Origin: Massilia sp. Root133
Lineage (GTDB): Bacteria; Pseudomonadota; Gammaproteobacteria; Burkholderiales; Burkholderiaceae_D
Direction of reading: 5' to 3'
Assembly: GCF_001426525.1 (NCBI RefSeq)
Contig: NZ_LMEW01000031.1
Location: 445,949 to 509,948 of the forward strand
DNA: 64,000 nt
In this document: piece by piece, positions 1 to 8,381 of the stretch
How positions within the stretch are numbered: position 1 is the stretch's first letter
Layout of the letters: every line of letters begins with the position of its first letter
Made by a program: the position numbers and the translations under genes
The notes under the pieces: generated by a model
What the model saw: only the letters and a program-made list of their open reading frames with translations
The model's database searches: none
Told to the model about the DNA's origin: nothing

Positions 1-117
1 TACCGCCTGTTCCGCTGCCACTCGATCATGAATTGCACGGACGTGTGCCCGAAGGGTTTGAACCCGAACAAGGCCATCGGCAAGATCAAGGAATTGCTGG
101 TACGCCGCGCGATCTAA
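1..117 (+). CDS. sdhB: Succinate dehydrogenase iron-sulfur subunit, C-terminal end (partial)
   Basis: The reading frame is open from the left edge and stops with TAA at 115-117, giving the last 38 residues of SdhB. The segment carries the cysteine motif [12 protein letters not shown], typical of the C-terminal Fe-S cluster region of SdhB/FrdB, and ends in a basic KELLVRRAI tail. SdhB passes electrons from the flavoprotein SdhA to the membrane quinone site of complex II. The following sdhE and gltA fit the usual betaproteobacterial sdhCDAB-sdhE-gltA arrangement. The 5' part lies outside the window. Confidence 0.93.
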   Translation, partial: YRLFRCHSIMNCTDVCPKGLNPNKAIGKIKELLVRRAI

Positions 118-154
118 ACCCGGCTCATCGAACCGAAACAGTAAAACTACCGTA

Positions 155-171
155 CTGCCGGCCTCCGGCAG
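155..171 (+). other. Short perfect hairpin between sdhB and sdhE
   Basis: Arms CTGCCGG and CCGGCAG enclose a 3-nt loop. No T-tract follows, so it is more likely an mRNA processing or stability hairpin inside the operon than a terminator. Only the fold is visible; the role is inferred. Confidence 0.4.
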
Positions 172-207
172 CCGGAGTATAGTGTTGACCCAACAACGGA
201 CTCTAGT

Positions 208-474
208 GTGAATACGCATCAATCCGACCCCGCCAACCGTGCCCGCCTGCGCTGGCGCGCCCGCCGCGGCCTGCTCGAGAACGACCTGATCCTCACGCGC
301 TTCCTGGATGCGCATGAAGAAACCATGACGGACGAGGAAGTCGATGCGCTGACCCGTCTGCTGGACCTGGCGGATAACCCGCTGATGGACCTGCTGCTGG
401 GGCGCGCCGAGCCCGAAGGCGAGGTCGACCTCCCGCACGTCCGCGCCCTGGTGGCGCGGCTGCGGCAAGCCTGA
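208..474 (+). CDS. sdhE: FAD assembly factor SdhE (succinate dehydrogenase assembly factor 2)
   Basis: An 88-residue protein of the SdhE/YgfY (Sdh5) family, which promotes covalent attachment of FAD to SdhA. The diagnostic RGxxE motif is present as RGLLEND at about residues 20-26, followed by the acidic helical bundle expected of this small family. Start is GTG at 208; no strong Shine-Dalgarno is visible. It sits about 90 bp after sdhB and 63 bp before gltA on the same strand, the standard placement for the maturation factor of complex II. Confidence 0.92.
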   Translation: MNTHQSDPANRARLRWRARRGLLENDLILTRFLDAHEETMTDEEVDALTRLLDLADNPLMDLLLGRAEPEGEVDLPHVRALVARLRQA

Positions 475-537
475 GCGAAACCGGAAGATTTCGTTTTATT
501 TTGTCTTGTAGACTCACCTCCCAAAGAAGGAAGTGCC

Positions 538-1839
538 ATGAACATCTCTGATACCAAAGCCACCCTGTCGTTTTCGGACGGCAGCCCATCGGTAGACATG
601 CCGATCTACAAAGGCACGATCGGCCCGGACGTCATCGACATCCGCAAGCTGTACGGCCAGACCGGCAAGTTCACCTATGACCCTGGCTTCATGTCGACCG
701 CCGCCTGCCAGTCGGCCATCACGTACATCGATGGCGACAAGGGCGAGCTGCTGTACCGCGGCTACCCGATCGAGCAGCTGGCCGTCAACTGCGACTTCCT
801 GGAGACCTGCTACCTGCTGCTGAACGGCGAACTGCCGAACGCCGCAGAAAAGGAAAAATTCGTCGCCACCGTGACCAAGCACACGATGGTCCACGAGCAG
901 ATGCAATTCTTCTTCCGCGGCTTCCGCCGCGACGCGCACCCGATGTCGGTGCTGGTGGGTACCGTCGGCGCCCTGGCGTCGTTCTACCACGACTCGCTGG
1001 ACATCAACGATGCCAAGCAGCGCGAGATCTCGGCCATCCGCCTGATCGCCAAGCTGCCGACCCTGGTCGCCATGGCCTACAAATACTCGATCGGCCAGCC
1101 GTTCGTGTACCCGCGCAACGACCTGTCGTACAGCGCGAACTTCATGCGCATGATGTTCGGCAACCCGTGCGAAGAGTACAAGGTCAACGACGTCCTCGTC
1201 CGCGCCCTGGACCGCATCCTGATCCTGCACGCCGACCACGAGCAGAACGCTTCGACCTCGACCGTCCGTCTGGCCGGTTCGTCGGGCGCCAACCCGTTCG
1301 CCTGTATCGCAGCCGGTATCGCCTGCCTGTGGGGCCCGGCACACGGCGGCGCGAACGAAGCCGCACTGAACATGCTGAAGGAAATCGGCTCGGTCGAGAA
1401 CATCCCGGCCTTCATCGAGAAGGTCAAGGACAAGAACTCGGGCGTGAAGCTGATGGGCTTCGGTCACCGCGTGTACAAGAACTTCGACCCGCGCGCCAAG
1501 CTGATGCGCGAAACCTGCCACGAAGTGCTGAACGAACTGGGCCTGCAGGACGACCCGCTGTTCAAGCTGGCGATGGAACTGGAAAAGATCGCCCTGAACG
1601 ACGACTACTTCGTGTCGCGCAAGCTGTACCCGAACGTCGACTTCTACTCGGGCATCGTGCAGTCGGCCCTGGGCATCCCGGTCTCGCTGTTCACCGGTAT
1701 CTTCGCGATGGCCCGTACCATCGGCTGGATCGCCCAGTGGAACGAGATGATCGCCGACCCGGAACAGAAGATCGGCCGTCCGCGCCAGCTGTTCGTCGGT
1801 TCGACCGTTCGCGACGTGCCGACCATCGACAAGCGCTGA
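538..1839 (+). CDS. gltA: Citrate synthase (type II, hexameric)
   Basis: The 433-residue protein matches GltA in length and motifs. It condenses oxaloacetate with acetyl-CoA, the entry step of the TCA cycle. The catalytic residues are visible: His269 in GPAHGGANE, His310 in [15 protein letters not shown] and Asp368 in YPNVDFYSG. The N-terminal extension of about 50 residues with a beta-rich NADH-sensing-like domain suits type II enzymes. An AAAGAAGG ribosome-binding site lies just upstream of the ATG. A strong intrinsic terminator follows the gene, closing the sdh-gltA transcription unit. Confidence 0.97.
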   Translation: MNISDTKATLSFSDGSPSVDMPIYKGTIGPDVIDIRKLYGQTGKFTYDPGFMSTAACQSAITYIDGDKGELLYRGYPIEQLAVNCDFLETCYLLLNGELPNAAEKEKFVATVTKHTMVHEQMQFFFRGFRRDAHPMSVLVGTVGALASFYHDSLDINDAKQREISAIRLIAKLPTLVAMAYKYSIGQPFVYPRNDLSYSANFMRMMFGNPCEEYKVNDVLVRALDRILILHADHEQNASTSTVRLAGSSGANPFACIAAGIACLWGPAHGGANEAALNMLKEIGSVENIPAFIEKVKDKNSGVKLMGFGHRVYKNFDPRAKLMRETCHEVLNELGLQDDPLFKLAMELEKIALNDDYFVSRKLYPNVDFYSGIVQSALGIPVSLFTGIFAMARTIGWIAQWNEMIADPEQKIGRPRQLFVGSTVRDVPTIDKR

Positions 1840-1860
1840 TCCGCTTCGTCGTCGTCAAGA

Positions 1861-1887
1861 AAGCGAGCCTGCGGGCTCGCTTTTTTT
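1861..1887 (+). terminator. Rho-independent terminator after gltA
   Basis: Perfect stem AAGCGAGCC / GGCTCGCTT with the tetraloop TGCG, running into seven T residues. It lies 22 bp after the gltA stop codon and in the same orientation. Confidence 0.92.
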
Positions 1888-1903
1888 GCGTCTTCGTATA
1901 AAA

Positions 1904-1916
1904 TATACAGTGTATA
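1904..1916. promoter_or_regulatory. Palindromic operator, probably for the adjacent TetR-family regulator
   Basis: TATACA-G-TGTATA is a perfect 13-bp palindrome in an AT-rich stretch immediately upstream of the reductase/TetR pair, 15 bp before the first ATG. It follows a TATAAAAT-like segment (1897-1904) that could be the -10 box, so a bound repressor would occlude initiation. TetR-family regulators commonly bind such palindromes near their own operon; binding here is inferred. Confidence 0.6.
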
Positions 1917-1930
1917 AATAAGGAGACTCC

Positions 1931-2464
1931 ATGAGCGGACACGTATTCATCGCCACCAGCCTGGACGGCTACATCGCGCGCCCCGACGGCGACATCGGCT
2001 GGCTGCTCGCCCGCGACGACCCGAACGAAGACCACGGCTACGACGCCTTCATCGCCGACAAGGATGCGATCGTGATGGGCCGCGGCAGCTACGAGAAGGT
2101 GGCGACGTTCGACCTCTGGCCGTACGACCGGCCGGTGCTCGTGCTGTCGCGCCGACTGGCCGGCACGCCGGTGCCCGACCGGCTGCGCGGGAAGGTGCGT
2201 TTCGCGGACCTGGCACCGCCCGAGGCCATGCGCGTCCTGGAGCAGGAGGGCGCACGCCGGGTCTACGTGGATGGCGGCCAGGTCGTGCAGGCATTCCTGC
2301 GCGCGGGGCTGGTCGAGGACATGGTCATCACGACGGTGCCGGTGCTGATCGGCTCCGGTCGCTCGCTGTTCGGGGCACTCCCGGCCGACCGCGACCTGGC
2401 CCTCGTCGCCAGCCGCAGCTTCCCCTCGGGCCTCGTGCAATCCACGTACCGCGTGCAGCCATGA
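1931..2464 (+). CDS. Dihydrofolate reductase family protein (RibD C-terminal-like)
   Basis: A 177-residue protein beginning with HVFIATSLDGYIARPDGD, the opening of the RibD_C/DHFR-like fold seen in the YwjB/YyaP group. These are NADPH-dependent reductases with mostly unassigned substrates; true folate reductase activity should not be assumed. The fold elements GRGSYEKV (nucleotide-binding loop) and GGQVVQAFLRAGLVEDM are present. An AGGAG ribosome-binding site precedes the ATG. It overlaps the TetR gene by four bases, so the regulator and the enzyme are translated together and probably autoregulated through the palindrome upstream. Confidence 0.85.
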   Translation: MSGHVFIATSLDGYIARPDGDIGWLLARDDPNEDHGYDAFIADKDAIVMGRGSYEKVATFDLWPYDRPVLVLSRRLAGTPVPDRLRGKVRFADLAPPEAMRVLEQEGARRVYVDGGQVVQAFLRAGLVEDMVITTVPVLIGSGRSLFGALPADRDLALVASRSFPSGLVQSTYRVQP

Positions 2465-3021
2465 CGCGCCCGCGCGGCCGGCCCGCGCGCGGGCAGGGCG
2501 TCACGCGCGACGCCATCCTGGATGCCGCGCTGGCCCTGCTCGACGAGGATGGCGACGCCGGCCTGACGATGCGCGCGCTGGCGGCCCGGCTGGGCGTGAC
2601 GCCGATGAGCCTGTACCACCACGTGACCGACCGCGCCGGCCTGCTGCGGGCATTGTCGGACCGGTTGTATGGCGATGTGCTGCAGGATGCCGACGCGGCC
2701 GCCGGTCCCATCGACGGGGTCCGGATGCTGCTGACGCGCTATCACGACGCCGTCGTCGCGCACCCGCAGCTGACGCTCGCGATCTTTGCCGAGCCGGCGG
2801 CCTTCGCGGGGGCGAGCCGCGAGATCACGGACCGCCTGACCGCGCTGCTCGCGGCCGTCACGCCGGCGCACCTGCTGTGGCGCGACATCCTCGTCGACCA
2901 CGCGCATGGCAGCGGGCTTGCGCTCATCGCCGCCCGCGCCGACGCGGGGCGCGTGGACGCGTTGCGGGAGGCGTACCGGCAGGCGCTGGACTGCCTGCTG
3001 GCGCCATTCAGTCGAGGTTGA
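2461..3021 (+). CDS. TetR/AcrR family transcriptional regulator
   Basis: A 186-residue protein with a basic N-terminal arm and a TetR-type helix-turn-helix at about residues 15-62, including LTMRALAARLGVTPMSLYHHV. The rest is a helical ligand-binding domain without close sequence clues to its inducer. The ATGA overlap with the upstream reductase gene shows translational coupling. The likely target is the 13-bp palindrome just before that gene. Its last 14 bp overlap the end of the convergent glycosyltransferase gene. Confidence 0.9.
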   Translation: MTRPRGRPARGQGVTRDAILDAALALLDEDGDAGLTMRALAARLGVTPMSLYHHVTDRAGLLRALSDRLYGDVLQDADAAAGPIDGVRMLLTRYHDAVVAHPQLTLAIFAEPAAFAGASREITDRLTALLAAVTPAHLLWRDILVDHAHGSGLALIAARADAGRVDALREAYRQALDCLLAPFSRG

Positions 3022-4129
3022 CCAGGGACCCGACCGCATCGATGAAGCGCTGTCGGATCAGCGCGGGGCTGAACTGCTGGACGAATCGCCACGCGTCCAG
3101 GGCGTGCTCGCCATAGCCTCCTGCGCCCGCCGACCGCCATGCGGGGGCGCGGACTTGCGCGATATCCGCGGCAAGTGCACGGGCAAGGGCATCGACATCG
3201 CCGGTCGGCACCAGGCTGGCATGGCCGCCGGTCACGGCCGGCGTGTTCGAATTGTCGCAGGCGATGACCTTGCAGCCCGCGGCCAACGCTTCCACGATCG
3301 GGACGCAAAAGCCTTCGTGACGGGTCGGCAGGACGAACACGTCGGCATCGCGCAGGATCCGCTCCTTGGCGTCTTCCGGTGCGTCGCCGTGCAGGCGCAC
3401 GACGATGCGGCCGCCGGCAACGCGGGGCAGGTCGGCGGCCGCCGCGCGCATCATGTCGAGCAGTGCAGGATCCGAAAACGCGATGTTGGCGACGACGTCC
3501 AGCGCCAGGCGGACGTCGGGTCCGGTTTGCGCGAGTACCTGGTGGAGCGCCGCCAGCAGGTCCTGCGGGCCTTTCGACCCGACCAGCCGTCCGACGAAGG
3601 CGAGACGGACGATGCCGTCGCGCGCGCTGGGCTTGTCCGGCACCGGCGCCGGCGGACTGGCGACAGCGAGCGGCAGCACGGTGGCGGCCGTCCCGATGCG
3701 CGCGGCGCGCAGCACGCCGAGGTTGATCCGGCTGTCGCACAACACGTGGTCGGCGAACGCGATGTTGGCCATCTGCCGGAACGAGCGGTCGATCGTCTCG
3801 TGCTGCGCCGGAGCCACCAGGTGTTTCGGCGTGATGTTGTGGAAAGCGACCACGCGCCGCGCGCCGCGTGGCACGACGGGCAGCAGGTCGAACAGCGCGT
3901 AGTAGATGCCGAAATGGAAAAGGACCAGGTCGCTTTGCTGGAAATGCGCGTCGAACGCCACGTCGGACAGCGCGCCCACCGCATGACACGCCACCCCGGG
4001 CTGGTCGCAGACGTGGGCATACAGGCGCACGTCGTGCCCCGCGGCGCGCAGCCAGTGGTACTGGTCGGCGATGGCGTTCGAAATCGCGTCGTGGCGGACG
4101 CAGACGCCGTGGATCAATGACACCTTCAT
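3008..4129 (-). CDS. Glycosyltransferase family 4 (GT-B) protein
   Basis: Starting at the ATG at 4129 (MKVSLIHG), the gene encodes 373 residues. A GT-B acceptor domain is followed by the donor domain: FVGRLVGSKGPQDLL at about residue 175 and PTRHEGFCVPIVEALAAG at about residue 263, the latter containing the E-x7-E element of GT4 retaining enzymes. It probably transfers a nucleotide-activated sugar during surface glycan assembly; the sugar cannot be read from sequence. The start overlaps the stop of the GT2-GT4 fusion gene (ATGA), so it is the last gene of that operon. A longer in-frame ORF upstream lies inside the neighbour and is not used. Confidence 0.86.
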   Translation of the reverse strand: MKVSLIHGVCVRHDAISNAIADQYHWLRAAGHDVRLYAHVCDQPGVACHAVGALSDVAFDAHFQQSDLVLFHFGIYYALFDLLPVVPRGARRVVAFHNITPKHLVAPAQHETIDRSFRQMANIAFADHVLCDSRINLGVLRAARIGTAATVLPLAVASPPAPVPDKPSARDGIVRLAFVGRLVGSKGPQDLLAALHQVLAQTGPDVRLALDVVANIAFSDPALLDMMRAAAADLPRVAGGRIVVRLHGDAPEDAKERILRDADVFVLPTRHEGFCVPIVEALAAGCKVIACDNSNTPAVTGGHASLVPTGDVDALARALAADIAQVRAPAWRSAGAGGYGEHALDAWRFVQQFSPALIRQRFIDAVGSLVNLD

Positions 4130-6339
4130 GCCGCTTGCGGCGCGAAGCGTCCGCGGGCCAGGTCGTACAGCGGCATGCTGGACTGCGCCATGCGCGCCGC
4201 GGTGAAATGCTGGACGAACCGCGCGCGGCCGGCCGCGCCCAGCGCCGCGCGCCGCGGCGCGGAAGCCGCGAGTTCCAGGATCGCGTCGGCCAGCGCCGCG
4301 CTGTCGCCGGGCGGCACGAGGATGCCGTTGAGGCCGTCGTCGACGACTTCCGGCATGCCGCCGGCGCGGCAGCCGATCACCGGTTTGCCTTCCCGCATGG
4401 CTTCGAGGAATACCAGGCCGAAGGACTCGAAGCGGCTCGGCGCCACGAACACGTCGCAATCGCGGTAGGCGGCCCGCAGCGTCGCGTCGTCGACGCGGCC
4501 TTCGAACACGACCCGGTCCGCCCAGCGCCGCGGATGGCCTTGCGCGCGCCAGGCGTCCAGGTAGCTGGTGCGCTCTCCGGGCCGGGGAATCGTGTTGTCG
4601 CCCAGGATGCGGAAGCGGATGGACGGATGCGCGGCCAGCACCCGCGGTATCGCGGCGAGCAGCACGTCGATGCCCTTGCGCGCTTCGAGCCTGCCGACGA
4701 ACAGCACGTCGATGCGTCCGCCCCGGGGTGCGGGCGGCGGCGCGGCGGGCGCATCCGGCATCCCGAGCGGGACCGTCATCACGGCGGCGGGATCGAACCG
4801 GAATCCGTACGCCTGTTCGATGTCGCGGCGGATGGCCTCACTGATCGCACGCACCGCATGCGAGCCGCGCATCAGCTCTTGTTCCAGCGCCAGCATCGGC
4901 GTACCGAAATCCGCCATCCAGCGCGCGTCATTGCGCAGGTCGGGATGTTCCTGCAGCCAGAAATGCAGGGTGGTCTGCAGGCTCGTGACCAGTGGCCAGC
5001 CGCCATCGAGCAACAGCGCGGCACCCTCCGTGTCCCAGATGGGCGCCTCGACCACGTCGACGGGACGCAGGCCGGCGATGCGGCGCGTCTCCGCCAGCGC
5101 CGTCGCGCACCAGTCCCAGACGGGTTGCGGAATCGCGCGCGCGACTGCGGCCGGCGTGCGCGTGCGGCGCTGCACGGCCATGCGATGCATCCAGACCCCG
5201 TTCTCCAGGCTCACCTCGTTGGCGCCTTCCGTGATGACGTGCACCTGGTGCCCCGCCTGCGCCAGCGCTTCGGCCAGGTCGCGGTAGAAGACGGCGATGC
5301 CGCCGCGATGCCCGGGCGGATAGTCCCGCGACATCAGCACCACCGTGCGCGTGTCCCGATGCGCGCGCGTCGCGAACGGCAGGAAGTCGCCCGGCAGTGG
5401 CGACCATGTCGTCGGCGCGCTGCCCGGGCGGGGGCTTTCCAGGCCGCGGCGCAGGCCTGTTTCGCCGGCGCGGACCGCCGCGGCATCGAAGTCGTCGAGC
5501 GCCGCCGGCGGCAGGCGGCCGGCGGCGACGAGGTGGACGACGTCGGCGCGCCGGGCGGCGACCCGCTCCGCATGCAGGCGCTCGATGTGCGCGAGCGGGA
5601 CATACGGCAGGCCGTGCTTGAGCGAAAAATACAGCGAATTCTTCAGGATCGGATACGACGCCACGGTGAGCTGCGCCGCGTCGCGTACCGCGTTCGGCGC
5701 GGCCTCGTGGTGCACATACGCATCCGGCAGCTGCCTGATCAGGAAGCCCGCATCGATCAGGCGACAGCAGAGGTCGGTCTCGTCCAGGTAGTATTCGATC
5801 TCCTCGTCGAACCCGCCCACCTCGAGCAGCGCGGTGCGGCGGAACGATGCGTTGGTGCCCTGCAGATAGGGAAAGCGGAACGAACCCGGGAAGCACAGCG
5901 ACGGGCTTGCGCCAGGTGCGCGCCAGTCGGTCTCGGCCAGCCTTGTCGCGGTCGCATACCGGTACTGGAACGTGTAGCCGCTGCGGTCGCATACGATGCC
6001 GCCGGCGCCGCCGACCTGCGGATCGGCATAGGCCGCCGCCAGGTGGGTCAGCCATTCCGGCTCGGGAATCGCGTCATCGTCGATGAACGCCACCACGTCG
6101 CCGCGCGCCATGCGGATACCGATGTTGCGCGACATCGACAGGTTGGCGACGGGGCAGGTTCCCGTGCGGATCCGCGATCCCCACTCAGCAAGCAGGTGCG
6201 CGGTGTCGTCGGTGCATGGCCCCTGGACGACGATGACTTCGAACTGTCCCGCGTAACGAAGGTGCGCCAGGCTCGCCAGCACGCGCCGCAGCAGGGACGC
6301 GCGGTTCAGCGTATTGATGACGATGGAAAAGGACGTCAT
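4126..6339 (-). CDS. Bifunctional glycosyltransferase: GT2 domain fused to GT4 domain
   Basis: A 737-residue protein with two catalytic modules. Residues 1 to about 245 form a GT-A (family 2) domain with FSIVINTLNRASLL at the start and the metal-binding DDD at 87-89. From about residue 330 a GT-B (family 4) domain begins with VVLMSRDYPPGHRGGIAVF; it contains VGRLEARKGIDVLL near 546 and SRFESFGLVFLEAMREG near 633. The fusion suggests two successive sugar additions. It overlaps by four bases both the small gene upstream and the second GT4 gene downstream, forming a tight three-gene operon. Linkage and acceptor are unknown. Confidence 0.87.
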   Translation of the reverse strand: MTSFSIVINTLNRASLLRRVLASLAHLRYAGQFEVIVVQGPCTDDTAHLLAEWGSRIRTGTCPVANLSMSRNIGIRMARGDVVAFIDDDAIPEPEWLTHLAAAYADPQVGGAGGIVCDRSGYTFQYRYATATRLAETDWRAPGASPSLCFPGSFRFPYLQGTNASFRRTALLEVGGFDEEIEYYLDETDLCCRLIDAGFLIRQLPDAYVHHEAAPNAVRDAAQLTVASYPILKNSLYFSLKHGLPYVPLAHIERLHAERVAARRADVVHLVAAGRLPPAALDDFDAAAVRAGETGLRRGLESPRPGSAPTTWSPLPGDFLPFATRAHRDTRTVVLMSRDYPPGHRGGIAVFYRDLAEALAQAGHQVHVITEGANEVSLENGVWMHRMAVQRRTRTPAAVARAIPQPVWDWCATALAETRRIAGLRPVDVVEAPIWDTEGAALLLDGGWPLVTSLQTTLHFWLQEHPDLRNDARWMADFGTPMLALEQELMRGSHAVRAISEAIRRDIEQAYGFRFDPAAVMTVPLGMPDAPAAPPPAPRGGRIDVLFVGRLEARKGIDVLLAAIPRVLAAHPSIRFRILGDNTIPRPGERTSYLDAWRAQGHPRRWADRVVFEGRVDDATLRAAYRDCDVFVAPSRFESFGLVFLEAMREGKPVIGCRAGGMPEVVDDGLNGILVPPGDSAALADAILELAASAPRRAALGAAGRARFVQHFTAARMAQSSMPLYDLARGRFAPQAA

Positions 6340-6641
6340 TGCCCGAGCTGCCGCTCCAGGCGTTCCAGCCGCGTCCGCAACTCGGCCAGTTCCCGCGTCA
6401 GCCCGCGCAGCGTCACCGGAAGCGACTGGGCGAGGTTCTCGGGATCCTGCAGGACGGCCAGCGTGCGGGCGTTCAGGTCGGACATCGTGTGCAGCAGTGC
6501 CGGCAGTTGTTCGGTCGCGAAACGATGCTGCCGATCATTGTGTTCCGGCAAGCGGATCAACGCCACCAGTATGCGGACGAGGCGGCCCACGACGGGCCAG
6601 CCCGCCAGGGTGCGTACGATGCGTCGCAGTAATGCTTCCAT
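6336..6641 (-). CDS. Small coiled-coil protein heading the glycosyltransferase operon (hypothetical)
   Basis: A 101-residue protein of no recognised family. The first 30 residues are basic and hydrophobic (RTLAGWPVVGRLVRILVALI), perhaps an amphipathic membrane-binding helix. The last 25 residues (RELAELRTRLERLERQLG) form a heptad-like coiled coil. Its stop overlaps the start of the GT2-GT4 gene, so it is co-translated with it. It could tether or organise the transferases at the membrane, or be the remnant of a larger glycan-modifying protein; both are guesses. Confidence 0.65.
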   Translation of the reverse strand: MEALLRRIVRTLAGWPVVGRLVRILVALIRLPEHNDRQHRFATEQLPALLHTMSDLNARTLAVLQDPENLAQSLPVTLRGLTRELAELRTRLERLERQLGQ

Positions 6642-6744
6642 GAAGTGACGTCATAGGAAATTGTTAACTGCGCAATATTAACGTAATCAATCGTCCATCA
6701 TGCAGCGCTGGATCACGGTTCCTGACTGCGCGAACACAGCCACG

Positions 6745-6774
6745 AAAAAAGGCCGCCGGATCGCTCCGGCGGCC
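6745..6774 (-). terminator. Rho-independent terminator for the DUF3297 gene
   Basis: Perfect 10-bp stem GGCCGCCGGA / TCCGGCGGCC with a 4-nt loop. On the minus strand it is followed by six T residues (A-run at 6745-6750 on the plus strand), and it lies 29 bp downstream of the minus-strand gene ending at 6803. Confidence 0.9.
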
Positions 6775-6802
6775 TTCGCATGTCCACGTTATCGATGAAT
6801 GA

Positions 6803-7054
6803 TCAGACGGCGTAATACGCCTCGACCGTACCTTTCAGCTTGATCAGCATCGGGCGGCCCTTGCGGTCCAGGGTCTTGCCGGCGGCGACCCTGATCCAGC
6901 CTTCGCTCAGGCAGTATTCCTCGACGTCCGTGCGTTCCTTGCCGTTGAAACGGATGCCGACCGGGTGCTTGAAGACTTCCGCGTTGTGGTGCGGGCTCTT
7001 CGGGTCGATGGACAGGCGGTCGGGCAGGGGTGGGAGTTGGGTAGTATCGTTCAT
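6803..7054 (-). CDS. DUF3297 family protein
   Basis: The ATG at 7054 gives an 83-residue protein, beginning MNDTTQLPPLPDRLS, that matches the short DUF3297 family in length and character. It contains the conserved-looking segments SPHHNAEVFKHPVGIRFNGK and GKTLDRKGRPMLIKLKG. Function is unknown; the family is cytosolic and soluble. An in-frame ORF extends further upstream but encodes low-complexity sequence without a plausible ribosome-binding site. A strong terminator follows. Confidence 0.82.
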   Translation of the reverse strand: MNDTTQLPPLPDRLSIDPKSPHHNAEVFKHPVGIRFNGKERTDVEEYCLSEGWIRVAAGKTLDRKGRPMLIKLKGTVEAYYAV

Positions 7055-7184
7055 GGCGGGAATTATCCACGATTCCGTGCGCATGCGCGAGCGCCGCGTG
7101 ATCCGTCCCGGTGGACGCAGTTGCAACATTTCGCTATGCTCGGCCGAAGTTCGTTCGATCTGGCCACATGAGGAGATCAAGACC

Positions 7185-7667
7185 ATGAAATCGCTCATCC
7201 TCGCCTGCTGCCTGTTCGTGGCCGGCCTCGCGCACGCCGCCGGCATCGACCCGGCCCTCGCGCAGCAGGTCGATGCGTTCGTCGACGGCTGGCACGACGA
7301 TGCCGCGCACGCGCGCATGCGCTACTTCGACAAGATGGCGCCGGACGGCGTCTACATCGGCACGGACCGCACCGAACTATGGCAGCGCGACGCTTTCCGC
7401 GAGTGGGGCCGCAAATACTTCGAGGGCAAGCAGGCCGCATGGGTCTTTCATCCCACGCAGCGCAATGTCTACGCGACGGCGGATGGATCGATGATCTGGT
7501 TCGACGAATTGCTCGACACGGAAAACATGGGCCATTGCATGGCCAGTGGCGTCATCCGCAGGACGCCGGCCGGATTCGAGATCGTGCATTACCAGCTGTC
7601 GCTGGCGGTGCCGAACGAGGCGGCGAAGAAGGTGATCGAGGTCGTCAAGGCGGCCGAATCAAAATAG
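7185..7667 (+). CDS. Secreted NTF2/SnoaL-like domain protein
   Basis: A 160-residue protein with a Sec signal peptide (MKSLILACCLFVAGLAHAAG, predicted cleavage near residue 19). The mature part is an NTF2-like cone fold: a helix with VDAFVDGWHDDAAHARMRYF, then DGVYIGTDRTELW and a beta-rich C-terminal half ending in SGVIRRTPAGFEIVHYQLS. Proteins of this kind are periplasmic and often unassigned. AGGAG at 7171-7175 is the ribosome-binding site. It converges on the SRAP gene and overlaps it by nine bases at the stop codons. Confidence 0.8.
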   Translation: MKSLILACCLFVAGLAHAAGIDPALAQQVDAFVDGWHDDAAHARMRYFDKMAPDGVYIGTDRTELWQRDAFREWGRKYFEGKQAAWVFHPTQRNVYATADGSMIWFDELLDTENMGHCMASGVIRRTPAGFEIVHYQLSLAVPNEAAKKVIEVVKAAESK

Positions 7668-8354
7668 TTCGAGGTTCTGCGGCGCCGACGGCGGCGGCGT
7701 CTTTTTCACGGGCGACTTCGGGGCAGCCCAAGCCTTCATCTCTTCGGCCGGATAGGGGCGCAGGAAGCTGCGCGCCAGCTCCGGATCGCGGCAGTGCAGC
7801 CACGCGTCGACGTCGTCCGGCGGCAGCACGACGAGCGCGCGCTTTTCGTCGTCGGGCTTGTGGAAGCGCCGCATCAGCGGGTGGTCGTCCGCGTTGATCG
7901 TGATCTGCGTGAACGACGCCGCGATCGTCCCGTCGGCCTCGGACCATTCGCGCCACAGGCCCGCCACGAAGAACATGCCGTCGTCCCGCATGCCGATGCC
8001 GAAGCGTTCGGCGCGGCCGCTTTCGTAGTTGGGCTCATAAAAACAGGTCATCGGCACGGCGCACAACTGGGTGCGGCGCCAGGCCGGGGCGAACGAGCGC
8101 TTTTCGCCCAGCGATTCGGCGCGCGCGTTCATCGTGTCGAACGGTTTGACACCGGCCGGGATGTGACGGCGCGGGACCATGCCGTAGCTCGCGAGCTGCA
8201 GCACGCGTTCGCCGTCCGGCCCCGCGCGCACGATCGGGGCCGTGTAATCCTTCCACGTTTCGCTGGGCCAGTCCCAGTCGCGGTACAGGTCGACGAGGGT
8301 GCCGAGCACCATGTCGAGTTGTTCGGGCAGCGGGGGGCGGTAGTTGACGCACAT
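7659..8354 (-). CDS. SOS response-associated peptidase family protein (SRAP/YedK/HMCES)
   Basis: A 231-residue protein starting MCVNYRPP. Cys2 becomes N-terminal after methionine removal and in YedK/HMCES forms a thiazolidine crosslink to abasic sites in single-stranded DNA, protecting them. Other family features are visible: ARAESLGEKRSFAPAW (Asn/Glu/Arg pocket), CAVPMTCFYEP and the late His in DHPLMRRF. The C-terminal tail is basic and proline-rich (SPVKKTPPPSAP). It is a single gene with no visible SOS box assigned here. Confidence 0.9.
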   Translation of the reverse strand: MCVNYRPPLPEQLDMVLGTLVDLYRDWDWPSETWKDYTAPIVRAGPDGERVLQLASYGMVPRRHIPAGVKPFDTMNARAESLGEKRSFAPAWRRTQLCAVPMTCFYEPNYESGRAERFGIGMRDDGMFFVAGLWREWSEADGTIAASFTQITINADDHPLMRRFHKPDDEKRALVVLPPDDVDAWLHCRDPELARSFLRPYPAEEMKAWAAPKSPVKKTPPPSAPQNLELF

Positions 8355-8381
8355 GGCGCTAGTTTGACATAAAAACGCCTC

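Noticed and set aside
3868-6648. Long plus-strand ORF (926 codons) opposite the glycosyltransferase genes
   Set aside because: Its translation is Arg/Ala/Gly-rich without any motif, and the minus strand encodes clear GT2 and GT4 domains. High GC produces long antisense ORFs.
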